DNA from: a bacterium
GTDB lineage: Bacteria > Bacillota > Bacilli > Lactobacillales > Streptococcaceae
Length of the DNA stretch: 64,000 nucleotides
Assembly (NCBI GenBank): GCA_905221085.1
Contig: CAJNBT010000001.1
Coordinates: 248,001-312,000, forward strand
Direction of reading: 5' to 3'
In this document: positions 52,221 through 61,815 of the stretch, piece after piece
Layout of the letters: each line of letters opens with the position of its first letter
Position numbering within the stretch: the first letter of the stretch is position 1
The notes under the pieces: model-generated
The model's input: only the letters and a program-made list of their open reading frames with translations
The model's database searches: none
What the model was told of the DNA's origin: nothing
Made by a program: the position numbers and the translations under genes

Positions 52221-53111
52221 TTCTAAGAGTAAATCTTTCAAAGAAATCAGAGTTACTGCAAACAATATCATTGCCATACCAAGAAAATCAATGGGATAAA
52301 ATTGTTCATTCATTATTAAGAAGGCAAAGAAAACCGCCGATATTGGCTCAATTGAAGCCAACAAGCTTGACTTGACCGGTCCTATCAGACTGGCTCCTTT
52401 TAGAAAGGCTGTATAGGCAAAAACAGTCCCGATAAGAATAATGCCCGCAAAAGCGAGGAGAAAATCAAGACTAGTTGGGATAGCAGTCTGTAGAATTCCT
52501 GTAAAAGGAAGGGCGACCAAACCTGCTATGACCATTCCCACACCAATAACCAAACTACTCCCCCACTTCTTAATCAAGGCTATGGGCAAAATGATATAAA
52601 GTGCGTAAGTCAGAGCAGAAAAGAGACCCCAGAACAGACCTGCAGGTGTCATAGATAACTGGTCCAACTGCCCATGAGTGGCGATCAGGAAGGTCCCTCC
52701 AATGGCTAATATGATGGAAACAATCTCTCCAAGCGTCGGCGCCACCTTATCCTTGATACAGCTATAAATCAAAATCCCGACAGGACAAACATACTGAAGC
52801 ACCGTCGCGGTTCCTGCATTGGTTTCCTGAATAGCAGTTAGATAGGCAAATTGATTGAGGAAGAGGCCAATCAGAGCAAAAATAAGAAGAGACAGCAAAC
52901 TTTTTCTATCCTTTAAAAAGGCTAGCATTTTATCCTTTGCAGTAGCATAAGCCAAGAGCATGAGAATCCCGCCAGCGATTAAAAGTCGTAAGTTAGTTAA
53001 AACTAAAGCCGAAATTCCGTGTGCCATCAGGTATTGGCCACTCGTTCCTGACAAACCCCAAGCAATACCAGCCACAACTGTTAATAGAGTCCCTTTTAAA
53101 CTATTTGACAT
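52215..53111 (-). CDS. EamA/DMT-family permease
   Basis: 298 residues, ten membrane helices in two five-helix repeats; each shows the EamA pattern (GIAWGLSGTSGQYL and the SSLLASIEPISAVFFAFLIMNEQ end). Drug/metabolite transporter superfamily; substrate unknown. Downstream of a beta-lactamase-fold gene by eight bp. Confidence 0.9.
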   Translation of the reverse strand: MSNSLKGTLLTVVAGIAWGLSGTSGQYLMAHGISALVLTNLRLLIAGGILMLLAYATAKDKMLAFLKDRKSLLSLLIFALIGLFLNQFAYLTAIQETNAGTATVLQYVCPVGILIYSCIKDKVAPTLGEIVSIILAIGGTFLIATHGQLDQLSMTPAGLFWGLFSALTYALYIILPIALIKKWGSSLVIGVGMVIAGLVALPFTGILQTAIPTSLDFLLAFAGIILIGTVFAYTAFLKGASLIGPVKSSLLASIEPISAVFFAFLIMNEQFYPIDFLGMAMILFAVTLISLKDLLLEK

Positions 53112-53119
53112 GTCTCTCC

Positions 53120-54055
53120 TTACTCTTCTTTACGAATCAAGTCCATCACTTGATTACGGTCTAAAATCCATTGAGCACGCTCATCCTTTTCATAGGTACG
53201 ATTCGATAGGAAAATAGCCGCTTCTTGCTTCTGACGATTCCACATGATAAAGGTACCTGTATAACCCGTATGGTCTAGCCAATCTCCTTCCAAATTCCAT
53301 GCCAAAGAACGTTCCTTGTCATCCAAAGGAGAAAAATTTTGACTCAAATCTCTTGCAAAATCATCTGCTAAATAGTGTTCTAAAAAGATTTGTAAATCCT
53401 TTACAGTCGAAAATAAACCAGCACTACCAGCATGTCTGCCCAGAAGACGAGCCTTGGGATCATGCACTAGACCTGCTTCCACACCTCTGACTGTTGGAAC
53501 AGCAAGTTTAACAGGTCCAAACTGGGTTTCCGTCATTCCCCACGGTTTCCAGACTTGTCCTTGTAAAATCACATCCAGGTCTTGATTAAAAATTCTTTCC
53601 AAAATAAAACCCAACAGCAAAAAATGGACATCCGAATAAAGAAAGGCTGGCTGACTTCGTCTATTGAGATGAAACATAGCTTTCTTTAATTCAGGGGCTG
53701 TTAAAAGATCACGATTAGGAATAAAAGGATCAAGGTCTGTTGCATGAGTCAAGAGCTGGCGAATAGTGATGTCTGGATAATCACTCTCAGCTAAAAAATC
53801 TGTTACCGGTCTGTCAATATCTAATTGATCTTTTTCCCACAAGAAGGTAAAAACTGTGCCAACCCCAACAACCTTGCTGACACTGGCTAGGTCATAAACT
53901 AGTCCTACCTCTGTCTGCAAGCCATGTCCTGGGTCACTCTGGCCTAAATAGAACTCTGTCCATTGATTGTCCTTAAAATACGCAAAAGAGGCTCCTGGAT
54001 AAATCCCTGCCTCGATTTGTTCTTCTATTTTTTTAATAATCTTGGTCCACTTCAT
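53120..54055 (-). CDS. Serine hydrolase of the beta-lactamase/PBP4* fold
   Basis: 311 residues. Active-site SxxK is SVSK in YDLASVSKVVGVG (about 57-66); YSDVHFLLLG provides the YxN-like Tyr; HTGYTGT replaces the KTG triad with HTG, common in esterase or peptidase members. Not a resistance beta-lactamase by pattern. Coupled to cppA upstream (overlap of four bases). Confidence 0.9.
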   Translation of the reverse strand: MKWTKIIKKIEEQIEAGIYPGASFAYFKDNQWTEFYLGQSDPGHGLQTEVGLVYDLASVSKVVGVGTVFTFLWEKDQLDIDRPVTDFLAESDYPDITIRQLLTHATDLDPFIPNRDLLTAPELKKAMFHLNRRSQPAFLYSDVHFLLLGFILERIFNQDLDVILQGQVWKPWGMTETQFGPVKLAVPTVRGVEAGLVHDPKARLLGRHAGSAGLFSTVKDLQIFLEHYLADDFARDLSQNFSPLDDKERSLAWNLEGDWLDHTGYTGTFIMWNRQKQEAAIFLSNRTYEKDERAQWILDRNQVMDLIRKEE

Positions 54056-54777
54056 ACTTCTTCAAACCACAATTCAACATTATTTCGATCTTTACCAAGG
54101 AAGAATTTTTCAGACCTAGGAATAAAATATTCGGTAGACTCAAATCTCTTGCGAAGACTTGCTATGTCTAGTTCATTGACCAAGAACTTGAGCATAGATA
54201 AGTCCCAGGTAACCATATTATCCACAGTCAAATCCTGCCCCTGAGCTGGGATAAAATCAAGTGAAACCCCAACTTCAGATACTTCCAAGAAACTTTCGAT
54301 ATCAGTTGGGAGGTGTAATTCCATAGAAATCTCAAATTTACTTAAAGAAATTGATTCCAAATCTGTTTGAAATTCAAGCTTTTCTCCTACTTCTACTAGA
54401 CTTGCTCTGTCATCTTCTGCGTGAATCAAAATCAAATCATCTTCTGGAGAGTAAATTTCAAAAGCGTAGCCATTTTGCCCCTTGTATAATCGATGAATCG
54501 AATCTGTTTTAGATAAGAGGCCTTCAATTTCTAAGGGATTTTCCACCTTGACAATCAATCTAGCTAATTTTTTTCTCCCCTCTACCTTACGAGTACGCAT
54601 ACTTGGAGCTTCTTCTAAAACCAGCTTTTCTAGACCTGTTTGATCCCCTAGTGACAGAAAGGCCGACTCTTCTAACAAGGCCTTCATGCCAAGGGTTTCA
54701 ATATAAAATGTTTCATTTAATTTTCTATTATTAACTTTTAAAGTAGGAATAATCCGTACAATCTGATTTACATTCAT
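54052..54777 (-). CDS. cppA: CppA-family protein
   Basis: 241 residues from the ATG behind GGAGGAG; an in-frame start four codons upstream is less likely. Two glyoxalase-like (VOC) halves: N-terminal IIPTLKVNNRKLNETFYIETLGMKALLEESAFLSLGDQ and C-terminal WDLSMLKFLVNEL to LGKDRNNVELWFEEV. CppA was described in streptococci as a C3-degrading proteinase, but the fold raises doubt. Likely the first gene of cppA-hydrolase-EamA. Confidence 0.88.
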   Translation of the reverse strand: MNVNQIVRIIPTLKVNNRKLNETFYIETLGMKALLEESAFLSLGDQTGLEKLVLEEAPSMRTRKVEGRKKLARLIVKVENPLEIEGLLSKTDSIHRLYKGQNGYAFEIYSPEDDLILIHAEDDRASLVEVGEKLEFQTDLESISLSKFEISMELHLPTDIESFLEVSEVGVSLDFIPAQGQDLTVDNMVTWDLSMLKFLVNELDIASLRKRFESTEYFIPRSEKFFLGKDRNNVELWFEEV

Positions 54778-54869
54778 AAACTCCTCCAACTCTTTTATTT
54801 TAAAGGATTTTAGAATTTTTTACAAGATATTATGCTCAAATTTACCGATTTTTCATAAAAATTTCATCT

Positions 54870-54895
54870 AAAAAACCGAGGCTTTCCTCGGTTTC
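54870..54895 (-). terminator. Terminator of the aquaglyceroporin gene
   Basis: Perfect ACCGAGG/CCTCGGT stem followed by TTTTTT. Confidence 0.88.
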
Positions 54896-54901
54896 AATTT
54901 C

Positions 54902-55807
54902 TTATAGGTAAAGGAATTTGAAGATAGCTACTGCCGCAATTGCTGCTGCGATAGGTGCTACTACTGGTACCCAAGAATACCACCATTTTGAATCGCCTTT
55001 GTGCTCACCAAGAACTGATTTTGGAAGGAAAGCATGAAGGAGACGTGGTCCCAAGTCACGGGCTGGGTTCAAGGCAGGTCCTGTAGGTCCACCAAGTGAT
55101 GTTACCAAGGCCATAACAAGGAATCCAAGTGCCAAGTGAGCAATTCCAAGACCAGATGTCATAAATGGTGCTACTTGTTCTTTAGCTTGGTCAAGTGCTG
55201 CTGTTACTTGTTCTTGAGGAATGGTTTGACCTTGAGTCGTTGCTTGTGCAACTTGAGCATTAATAGCTGCTTGTGCTTTTGATACTAGTTCAGCACCAAA
55301 GAAGTTTTTAGTCAATCCAAGAGCTGCAAAGAACAGAACAAATGAACCAACAAACTCGTTTACAAAACCGTTAACAGTTGCGGCAAAGCGTGATTCTTTT
55401 GTACCTTGATCCAAACTTGAAATTGTTGAGAAAGTACCCAAAATGTTGTTTGGGTTTTCAGTTTTCAAGTAGTATGGGCGGTGTGTTACCACAACCAAAG
55501 CTTGACCAAAGATAGCACCCAAAACTTGTGCAAGAATATAAGGTGCTACTTGTGCCCAAGGGAAGAGACCGCTGATTGCAAGTCCAATAGTGAAGGCTGG
55601 GTTGATGTGGTTACCTGATACGTTACCAAACATCAAAGCTGGAATCATAACCCCCATACCGTAACCAACAGCGATAACGAGCCAGCCACTTTGGTGACCT
55701 TTCGTACCTTTAAGTTCAACGTTAGCAACTGCACCATTACCAAGAATGATCAAAATAGCAGTGGCCAAAAATTCAGTGGCATATTTAATTGCCCATGTGA
55801 AATCCAT
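54902..55807 (-). CDS. Aquaglyceroporin (MIP family, Gla/GlpF type)
   Basis: 301 residues, six helices and two half-helices with the motifs GNHINPAFTIG and PALNPARDLG. The Asp after the second NPAR (RD) is typical for glycerol facilitators, while the insert between helices 4 and 5 (about 170-210, Ala/Gln rich: AQAAINAQVAQATTQGQT) is long, as in lactococcal Gla. Conducts water and glycerol. Confidence 0.93.
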   Translation of the reverse strand: MDFTWAIKYATEFLATAILIILGNGAVANVELKGTKGHQSGWLVIAVGYGMGVMIPALMFGNVSGNHINPAFTIGLAISGLFPWAQVAPYILAQVLGAIFGQALVVVTHRPYYLKTENPNNILGTFSTISSLDQGTKESRFAATVNGFVNEFVGSFVLFFAALGLTKNFFGAELVSKAQAAINAQVAQATTQGQTIPQEQVTAALDQAKEQVAPFMTSGLGIAHLALGFLVMALVTSLGGPTGPALNPARDLGPRLLHAFLPKSVLGEHKGDSKWWYSWVPVVAPIAAAIAAVAIFKFLYL

Positions 55808-55936
55808 TTGATAGATTCTCCTTAAAATTTTTTAGACAATCCTTATTCTATCAATTTTTATATCTTTTAGCAACAGGTTTTCTAAAAGAATATATGAGAA
55901 AGCGGTTTTATTTCTTATAAAAAATAACGAGAGTTC

Positions 55937-57103
55937 TTATTCTTTACGTTGTCCGAAATCTGCAATCATCTGCTCCATTTCTTGTCGACTCGGAGTTGTC
56001 AGCATATAAAGATAATCTCCTTGAAGTTCCGCAAAGGCCGCTGGCATGATTTTTTTAACCTTGAACTGCTGACTATATTTGGCAAGCAAATCCTCCTCAG
56101 AATAAACATAGTGAGCATTTGCACGACGTGATGTAGCCAAACAATACTGAGCTTCAAAATCTGACGCTGGGAACTCTTCTCCTGCGACAATGGCTGCATA
56201 TCCACGATAGAGGTCCAAGGAATGGGCAAAGTTATAAACATCAATGGTGAAACCACCCGCAGGGCGATTATTGTACTCGATGGCAATATAATCATCCCCT
56301 TCACGGAAGAACTCAATATGGAAGAACCGTTCTTTCATACCAAATTCTTTGACAATTGCCTCACCATATTTACGTAATTTAGGATCCATATCCTTGAGAA
56401 CGTAATAAGAATTGTCCATCTTGTAAATCATGAGATCAAGCGGTGTATAGGCGTAGTCAAAAGTTGTTGAAAAAACAATCTTTCCATCCTTGTCCACTAG
56501 ACCATCAAAGGTGCAAATTTCGCTAGAGGTGACAAATTTCTCAAAGAAATAAACGGTTGAATGGTCCCACTCAGCCTTGAAGTGATTGATATCGTCTTCT
56601 GTCTCAAGCTTAAAGGTGGCCGCTGCTCCCACTCCATTGTCAGGTTTTGCAATCATTGGAAGGCCGATTTCGTTCACTGCTTGATCAATATCTGCTTCCG
56701 TCTTGATAACAGCTCCAGGTACCACAGGGACACCTGCTTTTTTGAAGAGTTTCTTCATTTCAGACTTAAATTTCGTCTTTTTGAGATCCTCTGGTTTGGC
56801 ACCAAAAACATTGAATTGTTCTCTGAGGGCTGCGTCCAACTCTAACCAATATTCATTGTGGGATTCGATGCGATCAATTGGGCCATGTTTATAAAAGAGA
56901 AAAGCAGCTGCACGTTTGACTTCATCTATGTTCTCAAGGTTATCTACACGGAAATACTCGGTCAGGCTATTGCGTAAAGGTTCATCCAATTGCTCGTAAG
57001 GTTCTTGGCCAATTCCCAAGACTGTGATGCCTTTATTAGCTAGCTCAATTGTAAACTGTTGAAAATTTTGCGGATAGTAGGGAGAAATAACAAGGTAATT
57101 CAT
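55937..57103 (-). CDS. ATP-grasp ligase-like protein
   Basis: 388 residues. N-terminal pre-ATP-grasp domain, then KSEMKKLFKKAGVPVVPG, the ATP-binding lid MIAKPDNGVGAAATFKL, and metal ligands in IEFFREGDDYIAIEYNNRPAGGF (E-x-N-R). Belongs to the carboxylate-amine ligase group; substrate unknown. 12 bp downstream of an esterase gene and in an operon with a second one. Confidence 0.85.
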   Translation of the reverse strand: MNYLVISPYYPQNFQQFTIELANKGITVLGIGQEPYEQLDEPLRNSLTEYFRVDNLENIDEVKRAAAFLFYKHGPIDRIESHNEYWLELDAALREQFNVFGAKPEDLKKTKFKSEMKKLFKKAGVPVVPGAVIKTEADIDQAVNEIGLPMIAKPDNGVGAAATFKLETEDDINHFKAEWDHSTVYFFEKFVTSSEICTFDGLVDKDGKIVFSTTFDYAYTPLDLMIYKMDNSYYVLKDMDPKLRKYGEAIVKEFGMKERFFHIEFFREGDDYIAIEYNNRPAGGFTIDVYNFAHSLDLYRGYAAIVAGEEFPASDFEAQYCLATSRRANAHYVYSEEDLLAKYSQQFKVKKIMPAAFAELQGDYLYMLTTPSRQEMEQMIADFGQRKE

Positions 57104-57115
57104 AGGTAACTCCTT

Positions 57116-57856
57116 TTATAAATAGAGATTTCCAAGGAAATAAGGCATTTGTTTGCGCCACCATTCCCAGTCGTGGGCGACATCGTGTCCCCATTCAGCA
57201 AACCAGGCTGGAATTTGTTTCTGGTCAAAGGCTTCTTTGAGCTTGTAGAAAGACGGTAGACCGTCTTGTTCCCAAGCACCAAGCCCCGTACAAAGCACAA
57301 TCTCTGCCTGACGATAACGGTCAATAAACCAGCTGTCGTTCTGATTCCAAATATAATCTACTGGCGAGTTTTGATAAATAGCATCGTCATTGTAGTAATC
57401 GCCGATAAAGAAACGTGCGTCGTAAACACCACTAAGAGCAATCACCTTAGTAAAGACATCTGGATGCTGGAGGAAGAAATTGACTGCATGGTAGGCGCCC
57501 ATTGAGCAACCTGTCGTCATCATGCCATCAAACCAACCTGTCTTATGCTTGATAAAAGGAATGGCCTCTTCAATCACATAGCGTTCATAGGCACGGTGCA
57601 TTTCCGCTTGGTCGTGACCATTTTTCCAAGTGGCCAACCAGCTCTCACTGTCAACACTGGATAGGGTAAAGAACTGGACACGGCCTTCGTCGATAAAAGA
57701 AGCACAGGCATCAATCATGCCAAAATCATAGTATTCGTTGTGACTACCACCTGATGAAGCAAAGACCACAACTGGAATCCCAGCATGTCCATAACGGTTG
57801 AGATACATTTCACGGTTGAGGTGACCACTCCAGTGGCTGAGTTTTTCAATATGCAT
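57116..57856 (-). CDS. Esterase D-like alpha/beta hydrolase
   Basis: 246 residues. Nucleophile elbow TGCSMGAYHA (about 115-124), oxyanion segment FASSGGSHNEYYDFG, and terminal histidine in WGHDVAHDWEWW. Resembles esterase/feruloyl esterase family proteins. Second gene of the hydrolase-hydrolase-ligase operon. Confidence 0.88.
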   Translation of the reverse strand: MHIEKLSHWSGHLNREMYLNRYGHAGIPVVVFASSGGSHNEYYDFGMIDACASFIDEGRVQFFTLSSVDSESWLATWKNGHDQAEMHRAYERYVIEEAIPFIKHKTGWFDGMMTTGCSMGAYHAVNFFLQHPDVFTKVIALSGVYDARFFIGDYYNDDAIYQNSPVDYIWNQNDSWFIDRYRQAEIVLCTGLGAWEQDGLPSFYKLKEAFDQKQIPAWFAEWGHDVAHDWEWWRKQMPYFLGNLYL

Positions 57857-57876
57857 TGGCTTTCTCCTTTTCTAAC

Positions 57877-58701
57877 TTACCATTTCTCTGCAAAAAATCT
57901 CAGACAGTCTGGTAAATTTTCCGACCAAGGGATTTCACTATGGATGGCACCAGACTGAACTTTTAAGACCAGATTATCTAAGTGTACCCCACCTGCTATC
58001 AAATCATGGTAATACCGAAGAGACGAATCGATATAGGCTTGTTTGATATTACCAGCCATCAGGGTCTTGTCTGTATCATCTGCTTCTTCCGTTCCCACAT
58101 AGATGAAGATGCGCTGGTCAGGCGATAGTTGCTGGCGCTCGATATAGCGGTTAAAGGCCTCTTGGTGAAGCCAGTTTGCAGAAGAAAAAACGCCTAGACA
58201 ACCAATTTGATCTTGGTATTCCAAACCGATAAACTGGGTAATATTGCCTCCTAGTGAAGACCCAATCATAGCCGTATGCTGGCGGTCAGCTTTGGTACGG
58301 TAGGTCTCATCGATAAAAGGTTTGACCACCTCCATGACAAACTCGGCATACTCCACACCCTTACCACCAAACTGCTGCCCTGGGATAGGAGATTCTTGTA
58401 ACTTCCAAGCCGCATACTCATTCATCCGCCCCATGCCATCATTGTCAATGGCAACGACAATCATGCGACTGATATCAGGATTTCGTTTAATGGCTGGGAT
58501 AATCTTCCATGAGTGACCAATAAAGGATTCTTTACTATAAAAAACATTTTGCCCATCATGAAAATAAGCCACAGGATAGGAACGATCCATGTCTTTCTCA
58601 TAATCTTTAGGCAGAAGAACACGCACACGACGCTCCTTACCAGTATAAGGAACCTTAAGTTTGTGTTCTTTCATTTTTAAATAAAAGTAGGATTGATTCA
58701 T
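57877..58701 (-). CDS. Esterase-like alpha/beta hydrolase, second paralogue
   Basis: 274 residues when started at MNQSYFYL (58701), 10 bases after GAGAG; a Met nine codons further on is also possible. HDGQNVF, MIGSSLGGNITQ (nucleophile) and late HSEIPW histidine. First gene of the three-gene set; both hydrolases likely act on related ester or amide substrates. Confidence 0.88.
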   Translation of the reverse strand: MNQSYFYLKMKEHKLKVPYTGKERRVRVLLPKDYEKDMDRSYPVAYFHDGQNVFYSKESFIGHSWKIIPAIKRNPDISRMIVVAIDNDGMGRMNEYAAWKLQESPIPGQQFGGKGVEYAEFVMEVVKPFIDETYRTKADRQHTAMIGSSLGGNITQFIGLEYQDQIGCLGVFSSANWLHQEAFNRYIERQQLSPDQRIFIYVGTEEADDTDKTLMAGNIKQAYIDSSLRYYHDLIAGGVHLDNLVLKVQSGAIHSEIPWSENLPDCLRFFAEKW

Positions 58702-58753
58702 TGTCAGAAAACTCTCTATATTCAAAATTTTATCTCATTATATCATAAAAATA

Positions 58754-58803
58754 GAAAAAAAGTCAGTTTTGCTTCCATTTTTGGATTAAAAACTAACTTT
58801 TTC
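58754..58803 (-). terminator. Terminator of the cysteine desulfurase-thiI operon
   Basis: AAAAAGT-x-AGTTTT and AAAACT-x-ACTTTTT form a 14-bp stem with one mismatch, followed by Ts on the minus strand. Confidence 0.7.
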
Positions 58804-58837
58804 ATTTATTTTTCTGAATTCTTTTGGATTTTCTGAA

Positions 58838-60052
58838 TTAGAGCAGATTGTCAATCAAGTCATCGACTTCATCTTTTTCAGCTTGAGGTGTAATCTCAGT
58901 AATCATAATCCCTGCCACCGCTCGCTCAACTAAGCCCTTAACATCCATCCGTTTTTCATACTGCTCTGCATTTTTAATTTTAGGATTGGTCTTAGGACGG
59001 TCAGGCGCAAAAATCGTACAGCAGTCTTCAAAAGGCTGGATTGAAATGTCAAAGGTATCGATTGCTTGGGCGATATCAATGATTTCCAACTTATCCATAG
59101 TAACCACGGGACGAATGACTGGAGTGCTGGTCACAGCGTTGATAGTCTGCATGCTTTCCAAGGTCTGGCTAGCTACTTGACCAAGACTTTCCCCATTGAT
59201 GATAACCAAACCATTTCGTACCTCACGAATACGGTCAGTAATTCGCATCATAAAACGGCGTGTCAAGGTCATAAGATAGGCTTCTGGCGCTTTAGCCTTG
59301 ATTTCCTCTTGAATCTCTGTGAAAGGCACTTCGATAAACTGGATATTGCCCCCAAACTTGGTCAATTTACGAGTTAAATCTTGGGCTTTTTTAAGAGCCC
59401 CTGGACTAGTATATGGTGGGCTGGCAAAGTGAACTGCCTCAATATCTACCCCTCGTTTAAGAGCTAGATAACCCGCCACAGGTGAATCAATTCCTCCTGA
59501 TAACATGAGCATGCCTTTACCAGAACTTCCCACAGGTAATCCTCCTGCTCCACGAAAAGTTTCATAGGAAATATAAGCCGCTTCCTCACGAATCTCAACC
59601 TGAAGATTAATATCTGGATTTTTCATCTGAGCTTTCACGTTTGGAATAGCCTTGAAAACAGCACTACCAAGAGTTTGATTGAGTTCACGACTATCAAGTT
59701 CAAAGGTGTGGTCGCTACGCTTACCAGTGATTTTAAAGGTCATCCCTTCCTTGTAAGTTTCTTTCATAATCTCTTGGACAGCAGACTTAAGAACATCCAC
59801 AGACTTTTCGACTTTATAAACGGGAGAGAAGTTTTGAATTCCAAATACTTGTTTGAGGGATTCTGCTACTGCGGTGTAATCAGCTCCATTCAGGTAAGCG
59901 TGGGCACGGTCGCGATCTGCGGTTACCTTAACTTGGGGATAGATAGACAAAACGTCTGAAATATTATGACGAAGTTTATTGATGAAACGCATACGATTTT
60001 TGTGTTTGGTTGACAATTCTCCGTAGCGAATCATAATTTCTGAATACTGCAT
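58838..60052 (-). CDS. thiI: tRNA 4-thiouridine synthase ThiI, short form without rhodanese
   Basis: 404 residues. N-terminal ferredoxin-like and THUMP domains (to about 165), then the PP-loop [19 protein letters not shown] (about 182-200). It ends near 404, so the C-terminal rhodanese domain of E. coli ThiI is absent. Paired cysteines in [11 protein letters not shown] may serve sulfur transfer. Sits 8 bp after its desulfurase. Confidence 0.96.
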   Translation of the reverse strand: MQYSEIMIRYGELSTKHKNRMRFINKLRHNISDVLSIYPQVKVTADRDRAHAYLNGADYTAVAESLKQVFGIQNFSPVYKVEKSVDVLKSAVQEIMKETYKEGMTFKITGKRSDHTFELDSRELNQTLGSAVFKAIPNVKAQMKNPDINLQVEIREEAAYISYETFRGAGGLPVGSSGKGMLMLSGGIDSPVAGYLALKRGVDIEAVHFASPPYTSPGALKKAQDLTRKLTKFGGNIQFIEVPFTEIQEEIKAKAPEAYLMTLTRRFMMRITDRIREVRNGLVIINGESLGQVASQTLESMQTINAVTSTPVIRPVVTMDKLEIIDIAQAIDTFDISIQPFEDCCTIFAPDRPKTNPKIKNAEQYEKRMDVKGLVERAVAGIMITEITPQAEKDEVDDLIDNLL

Positions 60053-60060
60053 AAATGCTC

Positions 60061-61203
60061 CTATCTTACTTTTCTAGTTTGATTATAAATTAATTTTAGC
60101 TTGGTCAAAAACTGCTCGACCTGACTCATATCATTTTCAAGGTCTAGGCTAAGACGCACAGCTGACTGGGCCTTATCTTTGTCCACTCCCATGGCAATCA
60201 AAGTGCCTGCAGGTTTTCCTGCCTTGGATGAACAAGCTGAAGTGGTGGAAATAAAAATATCATAGTCTTCAAAAGCGTGAACAACGACCTCTCCTCGAAC
60301 CCCCTTAATTCCAAAAGTCAGAATATGAGGGATAAATTCTTCCTCATCTGAAAAGACAAAAATATCTGGATAGTCAAGAAGTGCTTGACGAATCACTGCC
60401 TTCATCTGCCCAGTCTTACTAGTAAAGATATCTAGCTTTTCCATAGATAAACGGAGAGCCTTGGCTGTCGCTGCAATTCCTGCCACATTTTCAGTTGTCG
60501 AACGATAATCTCGCTCCTGACCACCACCTGTTAAAAGAGGCGTAATCTTCTTGCCAGACTTGATATAGACAAAACCAACACCACGGACACCATGAAATTT
60601 ATGACTCGAGAAGGTCGCAAAATCCACTCGTTCTGTCAAATACTTTTCAGTTGGAATCTTAGCAAGTGCCTGAACCGCATCAACATGGAAGGAAATAGTC
60701 GGCTTATCTGCCAAGAGTTCTGAAATAGCCTCAATAGGTTGGATAGAGCCGATTTCATTGTTCACAGCCATGACAGAAATTAGGATTGTATCAGGTCGTA
60801 TCAAACCTGCTAGCGCCTCAACATCCACAAATCCTTTGTTATCAACTGGAGCAAAATCTACTTCAAATCCTTGAGATTTCAACCAGAGGGATGATTCCTT
60901 GACTGCTGGATGTTCAATGGCTGATACGATGATGTGCTTGCCAAACTGAGCTTTTTCAAAGGCCACCCCCTTAATGGCCCAGTTATCCCCTTCTGTTCCA
61001 CCAGATGTAAAGAAAATTTCATCGCTTTTCTTACCGATTAAATCTGCAATCTGTTGGCGGGAAGCATCTAAGATTCGTGTTGCTTGGTCTCCCAAACGAT
61101 GGAGACTAGATGGGTTTCCTAAAATTTTTGAAGCCACCTGCATATAGGTTTCAAGAGCTTCAGGATAGGGCTTGGTCGTCGCCGAATTATCAAAGTAAAT
61201 CAT
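60061..61203 (-). CDS. Cysteine desulfurase (ThiI partner, NifS/IscS family)
   Basis: 380 residues. PLP lysine in [10 protein letters not shown] (about 203-212) and the nucleophilic cysteine in [11 protein letters not shown] (about 326). Similar to the dedicated NifZ-type desulfurase paired with thiI in Firmicutes. RBS AAAGCG is weak. Confidence 0.96.
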   Translation of the reverse strand: MIYFDNSATTKPYPEALETYMQVASKILGNPSSLHRLGDQATRILDASRQQIADLIGKKSDEIFFTSGGTEGDNWAIKGVAFEKAQFGKHIIVSAIEHPAVKESSLWLKSQGFEVDFAPVDNKGFVDVEALAGLIRPDTILISVMAVNNEIGSIQPIEAISELLADKPTISFHVDAVQALAKIPTEKYLTERVDFATFSSHKFHGVRGVGFVYIKSGKKITPLLTGGGQERDYRSTTENVAGIAATAKALRLSMEKLDIFTSKTGQMKAVIRQALLDYPDIFVFSDEEEFIPHILTFGIKGVRGEVVVHAFEDYDIFISTTSACSSKAGKPAGTLIAMGVDKDKAQSAVRLSLDLENDMSQVEQFLTKLKLIYNQTRKVR

Positions 61204-61341
61204 GTTTTCTCACGCTTTCTAAAATCACTCCTTCTATTGTATCATGAAACGGAGCTTGCGACAAGAAAGGGCAATTCCTCTTTTTTTAAGATTTTTTTAA
61301 AGAAATGCGGTATAATAAACTTTAATTAAAGGAGAGAATGT

Positions 61342-61770
61342 ATGTCTAATTATCGTAGAACTTCAAAACCAAAAACAGAACACATCAAAAAAGGCTTCAC
61401 GGTCTTTCAAAAAACCGTTGCTACTATTGGTAGTATCCTAGGCTTGATTACCGCAAGTATCACGATCATGAACGCCTTGGATAATAACAAAAATACTAAA
61501 AAAGAACCTACGACAAGCCAGACGACAACAATTGTCAAAGAAATTCAAAAGGAATCCCCTCAGGAAAACACTAGTCCCAATAAGGAAAACAACACTTCTC
61601 AAGAAAAAACACAGCAAGAGGAAACACCAAAAGCTAGCGTCAAGGAAGAGAAAAAAGAAGAGCAGAAAACAGCAACTCAAGACTCTACTACACCTGCCAC
61701 AAGTAAACCTACTACTGAAAATGAAAAACAGTCCAATACCTCAACTTCGGAAAATAAAACTAATCAATAA
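61342..61770 (+). CDS. Small membrane-anchored Lys/Glu/Thr-rich protein
   Basis: 142 residues. A helix at about 24-46 (KTVATIGSILGLITASITIM...) follows a basic N-terminus, then an Asn/Lys/Glu/Thr/Gln-rich low-complexity tail with many short repeats. Predicted to be anchored with the tail outside. Resembles a streptococcal DUF6556-like family; function unknown. RBS AAAGGAGAG. Confidence 0.75.
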   Translation: MSNYRRTSKPKTEHIKKGFTVFQKTVATIGSILGLITASITIMNALDNNKNTKKEPTTSQTTTIVKEIQKESPQENTSPNKENNTSQEKTQQEETPKASVKEEKKEEQKTATQDSTTPATSKPTTENEKQSNTSTSENKTNQ

Positions 61771-61775
61771 TCACT

Positions 61776-61815
61776 AAAATAGCTTCCCTCCAAACTTGGA
61801 AAGAAGCTATTTTTT
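61776..61815. terminator. Bidirectional terminator before ftsK
   Basis: AAAATAGCTTC/GAAGCTATTTT stem with a 15-base loop; serves the small membrane protein gene and ftsK. Confidence 0.85.

Noticed and set aside
53120-54055. Antibiotic-resistance beta-lactamase
   Set aside because: SxxK is present but the KTG motif is HTG and neighbours are metabolic; pattern fits esterase/peptidase members of the fold.
61342-61770. Cell-wall anchored adhesin
   Set aside because: The low-complexity tail suggested a surface protein, but there is no LPXTG motif or signal peptidase site, only one membrane helix.
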